Origin: Sulfuritalea sp.
Lineage (GTDB): Bacteria; Pseudomonadota; Gammaproteobacteria; Burkholderiales; Rhodocyclaceae
NCBI GenBank assembly: GCA_030247575.1
Contig: JAOTRV010000039.1
Location: 1-36,164 of the forward strand
Length of the DNA: 36,164 bases
Reading direction: 5' to 3'
Both the position numbers and the translations under genes were made by a program. The notes beneath the pieces were generated by a model. It worked only from the letters and a program-made list of their open reading frames with translations. It was not told the origin of the DNA and ran no database searches. Positions 1 through 6,263 of this stretch are shown here, piece after piece (positions within the stretch are counted from its first letter, which is position 1; every line of letters begins with the position of its first letter).

Positions 1-301
1 TTGCCCACAGGAGCGTTACATACACCCGACCAGATAGCCAACCATCGATCTGGCTGCTGCCCATGCCATTGACTGCCTTCGCACCTTCCTTTGCAACTTG
101 GCTCAGCATCTCCCCGGCCTGGCTTTCGATCCAACGCCGAGTCCCCTCCCCGGCCCAGGCCGCCATGGTTTCCTGTTCGGTCCGCCAGGATGACTCGATG
201 ACCTTGACCGGTATCAACGCCCATGTGGCGAGAATGCCCATCATCAGGACGATGCTGAAAAACGCGCCCCACTCACCAGGTTTCTTTTCCGGTCGAGCCA
301 T
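1..301 (-). CDS. ICE membrane protein, DUF4400/PFL_4697 type (partial, cut by left edge)
   Basis: The reverse strand from an ATG at 301 reads open to the window edge, giving about 100 residues of an incomplete protein. It begins MARPEKKPGEWGAFF, with a hydrophobic segment at about residues 13-33 that looks like a membrane anchor. A polar region follows with WRTEQETMAAW. The composition, the N-terminal membrane segment and the position 9 bp after traD match the integrating-conjugative-element membrane protein family (TIGR03747, DUF4400), which normally follows traD in SXT/PFGI-1-like elements. It would belong to the mating-pair or coupling apparatus in the inner membrane. The assignment rests on gene order and N-terminal character; the rest of the protein lies outside the window. 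Confidence 0.7.
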   Translation of the reverse strand, partial: MARPEKKPGEWGAFFSIVLMMGILATWALIPVKVIESSWRTEQETMAAWAGEGTRRWIESQAGEMLSQVAKEGAKAVNGMGSSQIDGWLSGRVYVTLLWA

Positions 302-310
302 GGCCAGCGA

Positions 311-2113
311 TTACCTCAGGATTGGAATCCGTCCCTTGATCGTTCGCCCACCGGACATGCGAGCAAAGAAGTGAAGGGGAGGCAATTCACTCAAGATGGC
401 CGGTGGAATCAGGTCCGCTTCCTCCTCAGTCGCCTGTTCCTGATACGACGCGGTGTATTCGTCGTGAATCCTTGAATCCACGTTGTGGCCGTAGCGAATC
501 ATCATCGTCTTCGCCTTGATCTTCGGTATTCCGTCGGCGATGTACTTCTGTGTTTCGGCATCGAGGACACGTAGGGCAATCTTGTTGTTGGTGTTGGCAA
601 GCACCTGCCGGGCCTTGTTCTCGTCGCCCAGGCGGCTGGCAAAGTCAGCAAATGTCTGGGTCGCGATCGTCACGCGAAACAAGGCACCGCCACCCTTGTT
701 CATCAACTGGATGGTCGGCTGGTTGATGACCTCGGCCGCCTCGTCAATAAACAGGTTAACGGGCTTGAGGGTGTTGATTCCGTAGTTGTAGCGGTCGCCG
801 GCCACGGCGGCGAGATCCGCCAATAGGACGGAGCCTATGGCACTCCCGACTGTCGCATCGGCCAGCGAATCCAGACCGACGTAGAGCACCTTTTCCGTTC
901 GGATGGCGCGCGCCATGTCCGTAACGTGCCTTTCGTGCCCTGGATCAAGATTGGGTGACAGAAGCTCCGTGAGCGGGTCGCTGGTCAGCATGGAGAGGAT
1001 CGGGATCAGCGAGGCCACCATCTTCTGAAAGTGCTCGCGGTTGTGCTCGTAGGTCGAAATCAGTCCATCCAGATCGACCGACTGCGCGTCATGGATGACG
1101 ATTTGCTTGTAGAAGCTGATGTAGGCGAGCAACTGGTTCCCTCTGTATTGCTTGATGAAACTGCTGATCCGGGACTCCCAGTCCGGGACGTGATGCTTGA
1201 AATGGAGACGCAGCGCCTTGAGTAGAAGATCGTCCGGGCCACCCTCGATATACCGACGCAACTGGACGAGGTTCGGTCGGATCCCGGTGGCGATCAGCCC
1301 ATTCACGATATCGTTGAGAACCTTCCAGCCGAATGCCGTGAAGGGGTCTGCCCCGGTTTCGGAGGGGATCAGGGCGGCGATACGGCTGGCCAGTTCGGTC
1401 TTCCGGTTCCAGTTGCGAAGAGGATCGATGCAGACAGACTTCTCTGGATGCGCCGGATGGAAATAAATGAAGCGATCCGCCTGACCGAGAGCCTCACACA
1501 CCCTGCGGGCATTCTCGGCAAGGCCGTGGTCGCCTTTGGGGTCAATGATGATGACCGGCTCACCGCGAGCAATGGCTTGAGCAATCAACAGATCGAGCAA
1601 GCGGGTTTTGCCGACACGGGTGGTACCCACGATCAAGGTATGCCCGACCAGGCTATCCAGATCGACATGGATATCCCCTTCCCTGGCCAGACCATGGAGC
1701 CAGTACGCGCCATCCTTGTGGAGCAATTCCTTCCCCATCTGTGCCGCGATGCCGCGACCAATCAGGGAATGCATTCGACTCGCTTCAATGTCCGTCCAGT
1801 GGAACCCGCGTCCCAGCCAGATCGACTCCCGCCGGGCAGCGACGTTCGCAAGGCCGATCACTTCATGGATCCCGATGAACTGCTTGTCGGTGAGGCGGAT
1901 TCGCGCGCCGTCCTGACTTCGCCGCCACGCCTGAAGCGCTCGGAATCCACCGATTCCGACGCAGAAGAGTGACGCAGCGACCCCTATGCGAGAGGGAACC
2001 GGCAGAGTTCTCGTCACCACGAGCATCAGACTGGCCGCTCCAAGCCAGACGCCCGTCATGCGCCATTCGTAGATCGGTCGCCAGGGATAGTCAAAATCGT
2101 AGGTGTTGCGCAT
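311..2113 (-). CDS. traD: Type IV coupling protein TraD, SXT/TOL subfamily
   Basis: TraD-type coupling proteins are inner-membrane hexameric ATPases that pass the relaxase-DNA complex to the type IV secretion channel. This 600-aa protein has two hydrophobic segments near the N-terminus (about residues 20-35 and 43-58). A Walker A motif GTTRVGKT follows at 163-170 and a DPKGD motif at 191-195. A second acidic motif, LFIDEAAEVI, sits near residue 454 and fits Walker B. Length and layout fit the TIGR03743-like conjugative coupling factor of SXT/TOL elements. The ATG start is followed by MRNTYDFDYPWRP, typical of this subfamily. It lies 48 bp after a small unknown gene and 9 bp before the DUF4400 membrane protein, so the genes are probably co-transcribed. 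No truncation or frameshift is visible. Confidence 0.92.
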   Translation of the reverse strand: MRNTYDFDYPWRPIYEWRMTGVWLGAASLMLVVTRTLPVPSRIGVAASLFCVGIGGFRALQAWRRSQDGARIRLTDKQFIGIHEVIGLANVAARRESIWLGRGFHWTDIEASRMHSLIGRGIAAQMGKELLHKDGAYWLHGLAREGDIHVDLDSLVGHTLIVGTTRVGKTRLLDLLIAQAIARGEPVIIIDPKGDHGLAENARRVCEALGQADRFIYFHPAHPEKSVCIDPLRNWNRKTELASRIAALIPSETGADPFTAFGWKVLNDIVNGLIATGIRPNLVQLRRYIEGGPDDLLLKALRLHFKHHVPDWESRISSFIKQYRGNQLLAYISFYKQIVIHDAQSVDLDGLISTYEHNREHFQKMVASLIPILSMLTSDPLTELLSPNLDPGHERHVTDMARAIRTEKVLYVGLDSLADATVGSAIGSVLLADLAAVAGDRYNYGINTLKPVNLFIDEAAEVINQPTIQLMNKGGGALFRVTIATQTFADFASRLGDENKARQVLANTNNKIALRVLDAETQKYIADGIPKIKAKTMMIRYGHNVDSRIHDEYTASYQEQATEEEADLIPPAILSELPPLHFFARMSGGRTIKGRIPILR

Positions 2114-2161
2114 GAACTGGCTGAATGAAGCGTCTATTTCAGGGAGCGTCTTCGGGCCTGA

Positions 2162-2566
2162 TTACTGACCTGCCAGCGCCTCAATGACCGCAGCCGCTTT
2201 TTCTGCCATGGCCTCCACAGGGACGCGATAGGCATCCAGGTCCTCATCCCGATGATCGGCCAATGCCTTTGCGATGCCACGCTTGATGGCCTCGTAACGC
2301 AGATGCGGTTGCGAGATGATCATCCTGGCGATCTCCGGCAGGCCGTAGCGCTTGACGAATTGGTGCCAGGAGGTGGCATATTTGGCCGGATGCCGTGTGG
2401 CAGCAAGCCGGGTCAGACCGTTGGAAAGCTCGATCACGATGACATAGCCGCCCTCGCCCAGTGTGGTGGCCGCCACCGTCAAATCGGCCTGGTCCGGGCT
2501 GCCGTCATAGATCCAGAGTGGCTTGAGACCTTTTTTTCTCTTCATGCTTTTACGGGTGTGGCTCAT
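2162..2566 (-). CDS. Unrecognised 134-aa protein upstream of traD
   Basis: This is a 134-aa protein with a basic N-terminus (MSHTRKSMKRKKG) and no signal peptide or membrane segment. Residues about 37-60 read as a beta-rich stretch, GGYVIVIELSNGLTRL, followed by ATRHPAKYATSW. That loosely recalls the opening of GIY-YIG/T5orf172 domains (YVYV...NG..K.G.T.NP..R), but the usual second-half catalytic residues are not obvious, so I do not assign nuclease function. The C-terminal half is helical. It is read in the same direction as traD with 48 bp between them, which suggests one conjugation operon. An internal ATG at codon 8 (MKRKKG) is a possible alternative start. It could be an accessory DNA-processing protein of the element. 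Confidence 0.7.
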   Translation of the reverse strand: MSHTRKSMKRKKGLKPLWIYDGSPDQADLTVAATTLGEGGYVIVIELSNGLTRLAATRHPAKYATSWHQFVKRYGLPEIARMIISQPHLRYEAIKRGIAKALADHRDEDLDAYRVPVEAMAEKAAAVIEALAGQ

Positions 2567-2716
2567 CGGTTTCGGGATGCACCGAAATTAGCATTCGAGA
2601 TCTATGGAACGCGCGTGAAAAGCGCACGAAAGTGTTCCATTTCGAAATCGTCAAGGCGCCCTGCCTCGGCGGAACGGTGAATTTGAGCAACCGTCATGAA
2701 ATGATTTCCGACCGCT

Positions 2717-3268
2717 TCATTGGCTCACGACAGCGGCTTCCATCTGCGCCTGCCAGCGCTGGGCCAGCGCAATTGTTCCGGGTTGAATTCGAATCCTGTC
2801 CAACCGCTCGCTTGCCAGTGCCATGAGTTCGCTCACCGGCTTGCCGTCCCTCACTGCCCTCCAGGCGGCGTTCATCGGTATCTCCGCGAGGGCCTGCTCG
2901 ACCCAGTAGTTGAGGCTCCACTCCAGGTTGTCGAAATCTGACGCCAGATTTTGGCGAAGATGGGTCTCCATGAGGTTGGCAACACACAGCGCCACCTTGT
3001 CCGAGATGCTGACGACCTGCCAGCCTGCCATCAGTTGCCTCGCTTCCTGGGTCGCCCTGGCAATTGCCTTTTCTCTGGCTTCCTCAGTACGCCTGGTCTG
3101 CGCTACCTGAGTTGCAACCTGTCGACCACTGGCTGAAAGCACCGAAGCAGCTTTCAGTAACGATGCTTTGTCGGCCTCATTGAGGTCGAGTTGGGCGGCA
3201 AGATGCCGAAGCGCGGTATCGGTGCGCCGCACTTGGGTAACAAGCTTTTTCAGTTCGCTGGCAGTCAT
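2717..3268 (-). CDS. Unrecognised 183-aa helical protein beside the origin
   Basis: This is a soluble, mostly alpha-helical 183-aa protein. The N-terminal 75 residues (MTASELKKLVTQVRRTDTAL onward) are rich in Lys, Arg, Glu, Gln and Ala and look coiled-coil forming. The C-terminal half has several Trp residues and no recognised motif. It is transcribed away from the origin that begins about 30 bp upstream, and toward traD, with a 150-bp gap to the next gene. Its position next to oriV and the coiled-coil character would suit a plasmid maintenance or partition-associated protein, in the way KfrA-like proteins sit near TrfA replicons. I see no helix-turn-helix and no sequence match, so this is only a guess. 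Confidence 0.7.
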   Translation of the reverse strand: MTASELKKLVTQVRRTDTALRHLAAQLDLNEADKASLLKAASVLSASGRQVATQVAQTRRTEEAREKAIARATQEARQLMAGWQVVSISDKVALCVANLMETHLRQNLASDFDNLEWSLNYWVEQALAEIPMNAAWRAVRDGKPVSELMALASERLDRIRIQPGTIALAQRWQAQMEAAVVSQ

Positions 3269-3299
3269 GAGTTCTCCGATCCAGGCACGACGGTTTACT

Positions 3300-3332
3300 G
3301 ATTAAGAAAGGATTAAAAGAAGATTAGGGGCA
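3300..3332 (+). repeat. Three 11-bp AT-rich direct repeats, likely DNA unwinding element
   Basis: GATTA begins at 3300, 3311 and 3322, giving three tandem 11-mers: GATTAAGAAAG, GATTAAAAGAA and GATTAGGGGCA. The period of one helical turn, the AT-richness and the placement directly next to a DnaA box parallel the AT-rich 13-mers of RK2 oriV. The third copy is degraded on its 3' side. Confidence 0.75.
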
Positions 3333-3334
3333 AT

Positions 3335-3343
3335 TGTGGATAA
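3335..3343 (-). promoter_or_regulatory. DnaA box (perfect TTATCCACA on minus strand)
   Basis: TGTGGATAA on the plus strand is the exact complement of the strong DnaA box TTATCCACA. It lies 2 bp after the AT-rich 11-mers, where a DnaA molecule could assist strand opening. Confidence 0.8.
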
Positions 3344-3398
3344 CCCTTGAATGCTTCTATTGGCAAGGCTTGCAGAGCTTTTTCCGTCATCGTTTTCA

Positions 3399-3535
3399 TA
3401 GGCGCTATCCCCCGATGCCCCTAGGCGCTATCCCCCCAGTCACATAGGCGCTATCCCGTTACCCGCTAGGCGCTATCCCCTCACCGCGACCGCAAAACAT
3501 AGGCGCTGTCCCCCTACCCCATAGGAGCTATCCCC
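3399..3535 (+). repeat. Six 14-bp iterons, consensus TAGGCGCTATCCCC
   Basis: Copies begin at 3399, 3422, 3445, 3467, 3500 and 3522. Copies 1, 2 and 4 are identical. Copy 3 ends in G instead of C, copy 5 has G for A (GCGCTGTC) and copy 6 has A for C (GGAGCTATC). Start-to-start spacing is 23, 23, 22, 33 and 22 bp, that is two helical turns with one interval of three turns. This places the sites on one face of the helix. The last copy covers the trfA stop codon. They are the likely TrfA binding sites and probably also control copy number. Confidence 0.88.
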
Positions 3536-4418
3536 TCACGTTTTCCGAGTTATCCACAACCGGCTTCTGGCCTGTTTGCTTGGCGACATGCACCAGGTCG
3601 GCCTCGGCAATCCGCCATGCCCAGCCGGTGACTTCAGCCATCTTCGACATCGCAGCCCGCAGTTCCTGCCGAAAACTGAAGAGATGCTCGTTCTCGCTGC
3701 CGGCCAGGCGGCGCAGGGTTTCAACCTTGTACGGATAGGGCTCGGCATGCGTTGAATAGAAGCCATGAAGCCACTGCGCAAGGGGTTGCCGTCGCAAGGC
3801 CCAGCGCTGCGCCCACTCGATCTGAGTCCAGCCATCAGCGCCGTAAAGAATCGCTACACGAGGATTGACCTCGATCACAAACTCCATGGTGACTTCATCA
3901 CGAACCCCATGGTGGATCAGGGGGCCGAAGTAAGCTCGCTTGCCATCGCTGATTTCGACGACCGAGGACGCAAGATCGAGCAGTACCCCTTTAAGCCATT
4001 CTCGATCACTCTTGCCCGTATTTCGGCCTATGGCCTTCAGAAAGGAATACCCGGTGAAGCGGATCTGGCAGCCGGTTCCGTTGATCCGCGCAAGATGCAG
4101 GCAATGCTCCCAGACATCGAGGTCGGACTGACTCAGGCGAGGACCATTGAAGACAATGGTCAGTCCATTGACCGACTGGAGCTGCGCCCGTTTAAGGAAC
4201 TTGCGCGGGCCTTTGCGAATCGCCCCGAACAGAGATGACCGCAGGGCACCGTTCGGGATGCCACGGGCCTTTTCCGGCCATTCCGGAAGGCCTGCCGCGA
4301 TGGTCTCCTGCTCCCGACGCTGCCTTGCTCGATCTGCCGCCTTGGCAATCCATCCGGGCGCGGGCGACTCGCTCTTTTCGCCGAACTGAAAGGGCACCTG
4401 GCCATCGTGGATTTCCAT
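3528..4418 (-). CDS. trfA: TrfA-family plasmid replication initiator
   Basis: This 296-aa protein is close to the short form of RK2 TrfA (about 285 aa). It carries family-typical blocks: GIPNGALRSSLFGAI at about 53-67, LTIVFNGPRLSQSDLDVWEH, and a C-terminal winged-helix region around QPLAQWLHGFYSTHAEPYPY and the following LRRLAGSE. TrfA proteins bind origin iterons as monomers and recruit DnaA and the host helicase. The gene ends inside the last iteron, and a perfect DnaA box lies in its 3' coding part. It is transcribed toward the origin. No strong ribosome-binding site precedes the ATG at 4418, so the exact start is less certain. A perfect hairpin lies 38 bp upstream and may control expression. 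Family assignment is confident. Confidence 0.92.
   Translation of the reverse strand: MEIHDGQVPFQFGEKSESPAPGWIAKAADRARQRREQETIAAGLPEWPEKARGIPNGALRSSLFGAIRKGPRKFLKRAQLQSVNGLTIVFNGPRLSQSDLDVWEHCLHLARINGTGCQIRFTGYSFLKAIGRNTGKSDREWLKGVLLDLASSVVEISDGKRAYFGPLIHHGVRDEVTMEFVIEVNPRVAILYGADGWTQIEWAQRWALRRQPLAQWLHGFYSTHAEPYPYKVETLRRLAGSENEHLFSFRQELRAAMSKMAEVTGWAWRIAEADLVHVAKQTGQKPVVDNSENVRG
3550..3558 (+). promoter_or_regulatory. DnaA box (perfect TTATCCACA) inside the 3' end of trfA
   Basis: TTATCCACA occurs exactly on the plus strand within the last codons of trfA. With the box at 3335-3343 it forms an inverted pair flanking the iteron array. Confidence 0.75.
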
Positions 4419-4455
4419 TCCACGGTTGTATCAGGGCGGGCCACAAAATCGCTGG

Positions 4456-4484
4456 CGAAAAGCGCACCGGTTGGGCGCTTTTCG
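4456..4484. terminator. Perfect 10-bp inverted repeat, candidate bidirectional terminator or attenuator
   Basis: CGAAAAGCGC at 4456-4465 is exactly complementary to GCGCTTTTCG at 4475-4484, with a 9-nt loop ACCGGTTGG. On either strand the RNA would form a GC-based stem preceded by A's and ending in four U's before CG, the layout of a bidirectional intrinsic terminator, though the U tract is short. It lies 38 bp before the trfA start codon, so on that strand it could act as a leader attenuator or block read-in. An operator role is equally possible. Confidence 0.5.
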
Positions 4485-4637
4485 GTTCGCGCCAGGAATC
4501 ATCATGAAACAAGACTCAGGTTCAGCCTACTCCGCGCTGATAACGTCCATACGAGCGGCCCAATGTTCGCCCCGATGCACAGCAACGTACCCGCGCGAAC
4601 CCATGATCCGCTTTGCCCGGGCTGGAGCTGCGAATTA

Positions 4638-4662
4638 TTCCGTCCGAAAACAATGGACGGAA
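4638..4662. promoter_or_regulatory. Perfect 8-bp inverted repeat (operator or hairpin)
   Basis: TTCCGTCC at 4638-4645 is complementary to GGACGGAA at 4655-4662 around a 9-nt AT-rich spacer. It lies about 80 bp before the YbjN-domain gene. The dyad could be a repressor site or a hairpin; no T tract follows on the plus strand, so a terminator is less likely. Confidence 0.35.
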
Positions 4663-4671
4663 AAGCGGAGT

Positions 4672-4691
4672 CAGGCGCATCTGGTGAGCCT
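4672..4691 (+). repeat. 20-bp direct repeat, copy 1
   Basis: CAGGCGCATCTGGTGAGCCT here recurs exactly at 6929-6948 in the same orientation, and identity ends on both sides. The two copies bracket the four-gene cassette that follows. This could be a recombination footprint or a repeated regulatory element of the mobile element. Confidence 0.7.
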
Positions 4692-4742
4692 GTCATTTGA
4701 GATCATGGTGGCCTGATGAAACGAAACGGATAGGAGCGCATG

Positions 4743-5273
4743 ATGGCCAGACAGACCAAACGTGAAATTGTCGAAGAAACCGCGATTGTTGTTCCGAAAA
4801 AGTCCCTGTTTGAGCGCGTTGCCGGGTATCTCGATGCCAACGACTGGCACTACACCGCCGACACCGAGAAGGCCTACTTTTCCATGGGCTGTCGGATCAA
4901 GGAAGCGTCGGTGCGCGTGGTCATCGATGTCTTCGAGGCCGAAGACTGGAGTCGCCTGCTGACCTTTTCGATTTACCCGGTCATGGTTCCTGAACACCGC
5001 CGGAGTGCCGTGATCGAGGCGCTGACCCGAATCAATTACCAGTTGATCTACGGAAATTTCGAGATGGATCTTGCAGACGGCGAAATCCGCTTCAGAACCG
5101 TCGTGGAGGCGGAAAAGGAACTGGATGACACGATGATCGACCGTGTTCTCAACGCCAACCTGAATGCAGCGGATCGCTATTTCGCTGCCTTGATGACCAT
5201 CACCTACGGCAATGCCTCGCCGGCTACCATGATTGACCTGGCCAGCGTCCCGGCCAAGGAGAACCTGCAATGA
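4743..5273 (+). CDS. YbjN-domain protein
   Basis: This 176-aa protein carries the YbjN-type alpha/beta fold (PF10722), which resembles type III secretion chaperones. It opens with LFERVAGYLDANDWHYTADT and a core strand pair VRVVIDVFEAEDWSRLLTFS. Next comes VMVPEHRRSAVIEALTRIN and then FEMDLADGEIRFRTVVE. YbjN proteins are poorly understood; some modulate stress or motility functions. Two ATGs are adjacent at 4740 and 4743; the ribosome-binding site AGGAG at 4732-4736 is 6 nt from the second and only 3 nt from the first, so I chose 4743. The next gene begins 19 bp after its stop, which suggests an operon with the HD-domain protein. Family assignment is good, specific role unknown. Confidence 0.85.
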   Translation: MARQTKREIVEETAIVVPKKSLFERVAGYLDANDWHYTADTEKAYFSMGCRIKEASVRVVIDVFEAEDWSRLLTFSIYPVMVPEHRRSAVIEALTRINYQLIYGNFEMDLADGEIRFRTVVEAEKELDDTMIDRVLNANLNAADRYFAALMTITYGNASPATMIDLASVPAKENLQ

Positions 5274-5292
5274 TTGTCGTAAGGACGTTCCC

Positions 5293-5883
5293 ATGACCCA
5301 AGCCGGTTTCAGCCCCACACTGAGCAGCCGTTATCTCCACGCCCTGCAGTTTGCCGGCCACATTCATGCCGGACAGCGCCGCAAAGGCATCGGCACGCCA
5401 TACCTTTCGCACCTGATGGCCGTTTCCGCCCTGGTTCTGGACTTCGGCGGGACGGAAGACGAAGCCATCGGAGGACTGCTCCACGATGCGGCCGAAGACT
5501 GCGGAGGGCGCCCCATGCTGGAGCGTGTCAGAGCAACGTTCGGTAGCGGCGTGGCGGCCATTGTCGAAGGCTGTACCGATACCTTCGAGGACCCGAAGCC
5601 GGACTGGAGACCACGCAAGGAAGCCTATGTCGCCCATCTCCGGGAAGCGCCCGACTCCACCCGGACCGTTGCCTGCGCCGACAAGCTGCACAACCTGTTA
5701 TGCACGGTTCGCGATCTTCGAGCCAAACCCGGGGTGGACTATTGGAAGCGATTCTCGGCCGGGCGGGAGCGTCAGGATTGGTACTACCAGGCATGCCTCG
5801 ACGCGTTCGATCTTGGCAAGCCCCCGGCCATGTTGTCCGAATACCGGATCGTATTCGACGAATTCTGCACACTATCCCGATAA
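5293..5883 (+). CDS. HD-domain (p)ppGpp-hydrolase-like protein
   Basis: This is a 196-aa single-domain HD phosphohydrolase related to the hydrolase half of SpoT and to small MESH1/SAH enzymes, which remove pyrophosphate from (p)ppGpp using Mn2+. Diagnostic motifs are AGQRRKG with PYLSHLMAV (metal-binding His), GLLHDAAEDCGG (the HD pair) and the late motif ACADKLHNLL, matching the RelA/SpoT A-D-K/R-L-H-N signature. The start at 5293 (MTQAGFSP) is supported by TAAGGA 7 nt upstream; an earlier in-frame ATG at 5233 would overlap the preceding gene and has no site. No synthetase domain is present. A mobile element carrying such a hydrolase could dampen the stringent response or neutralise a (p)ppGpp-like toxin product; both are inferences. 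Confidence 0.88.
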   Translation: MTQAGFSPTLSSRYLHALQFAGHIHAGQRRKGIGTPYLSHLMAVSALVLDFGGTEDEAIGGLLHDAAEDCGGRPMLERVRATFGSGVAAIVEGCTDTFEDPKPDWRPRKEAYVAHLREAPDSTRTVACADKLHNLLCTVRDLRAKPGVDYWKRFSAGRERQDWYYQACLDAFDLGKPPAMLSEYRIVFDEFCTLSR

Positions 5884-5929
5884 CGGCTGTACCCCCGCTA
5901 CGCCGACCCTCAATACACTGGAGAACACC

Positions 5930-6247
5930 GTGCAACGAGAAACCTGGAAGTTCGATTACACCCCCGGCAAGCTGGCTGAAGCCGCACAATCAAAGATCGC
6001 CTACCATCAAGGTCACCTGAACTTGTGGAAGGCCAAGCGCGAGGAGCTCCTCGTCACGATTCGTTCCGAAGGCATCGAGGTCGATGAAAAGATCGTCCTC
6101 GCCTACAGCAACCCCAAGGCGCGGGATTGGGATCGTGGCGCGGAAATCATGATCCGCAACGATCTGCGCAAGGACCTGGCAATTAGAATGGTTGCATGTG
6201 CTCCTGAAATCATTGAAGGTGGCACTGTCGGTCGCCAAAACCCCTAA
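5930..6247 (+). CDS. Short conserved-looking ORF, possibly truncated
   Basis: A GTG start at 5930 follows GGAG with 6 nt spacing and gives 105 residues. The first 85 or so look like a well-formed helical protein: RETWKFDYTPGKLAEAAQSK, then a Lys/Arg/Glu-rich stretch containing IRSEGIEVDEKIVL and a block ending NDLRKDLA. I do not recognise a function. After KDLA (about position 6180) the sequence changes to a tail with different character (MVACAPEIIEGGTVGRQNP), and base composition falls at the same place and stays low through the next gene. This could mean the original C-terminus was replaced by an insertion, leaving a truncated gene. It lies 46 bp after the HD gene and reads in the same direction. 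Confidence 0.55.
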   Translation: MQRETWKFDYTPGKLAEAAQSKIAYHQGHLNLWKAKREELLVTIRSEGIEVDEKIVLAYSNPKARDWDRGAEIMIRNDLRKDLAIRMVACAPEIIEGGTVGRQNP

Positions 6248-6263
6248 TTTACGGAGTGCACCA

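Larger units (their letters stand above)
3269..3560. other. oriV: Iteron-type origin of vegetative replication (oriV) of a TrfA replicon
   Basis: The gap between trfA and its neighbour has the full layout of an iteron origin. Three 11-bp AT-rich direct repeats (3300-3332) are followed at once by a perfect DnaA box (3335-3343). About 55 bp later comes an array of six 14-bp iterons (3399-3535). A second perfect DnaA box, in the opposite orientation, lies at 3550-3558 inside the 3' end of trfA. In RK2-like plasmids TrfA binds iterons and DnaA boxes help open the adjacent AT-rich repeats. Here the parts occur in the order DUE, DnaA box, iterons, initiator gene. The iteron sequence differs from the RK2 17-mer as I remember it. 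Whether the origin is active, and in which hosts, cannot be seen. Confidence 0.85.
4419..4742. other. Divergent intergenic region between trfA and the ybjN-like gene
   Basis: About 320 bp separate the leftward trfA and the rightward YbjN-domain gene. I see two perfect inverted repeats (4456-4484 and 4638-4662), one copy of a 20-bp repeat (4672-4691) that recurs at 6929-6948, and a good ribosome-binding site AGGAG at 4732-4736. A 70-codon plus-strand ORF from an ATG at 4504 has an AGGA upstream, but its composition is not protein-like and it is not called. Promoters for both flanking genes should lie here, though no clear -35/-10 pair stood out. Confidence 0.6.

Noticed and set aside
2604-2640. 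ATGGAAC...GTTCCAT 7-bp inverted repeat between the 183-aa and 134-aa genes
   Set aside because: The arms are 23 nt apart with no T tract; it could be an operator, but the evidence is too thin to call.
3399-3535. Regularly spaced repeats as a possible CRISPR array
   Set aside because: Repeat units are 14 bp with 8-19 bp spacers, helically phased next to trfA with DnaA boxes; this is an iteron array and no cas gene is nearby.
4504-4716. A 70-codon plus-strand ORF with AGGA upstream in the trfA-ybjN gap
   Set aside because: The product has no domain character, and the ORF runs through the 8-bp dyad and the 20-bp repeat, which explain the sequence better.
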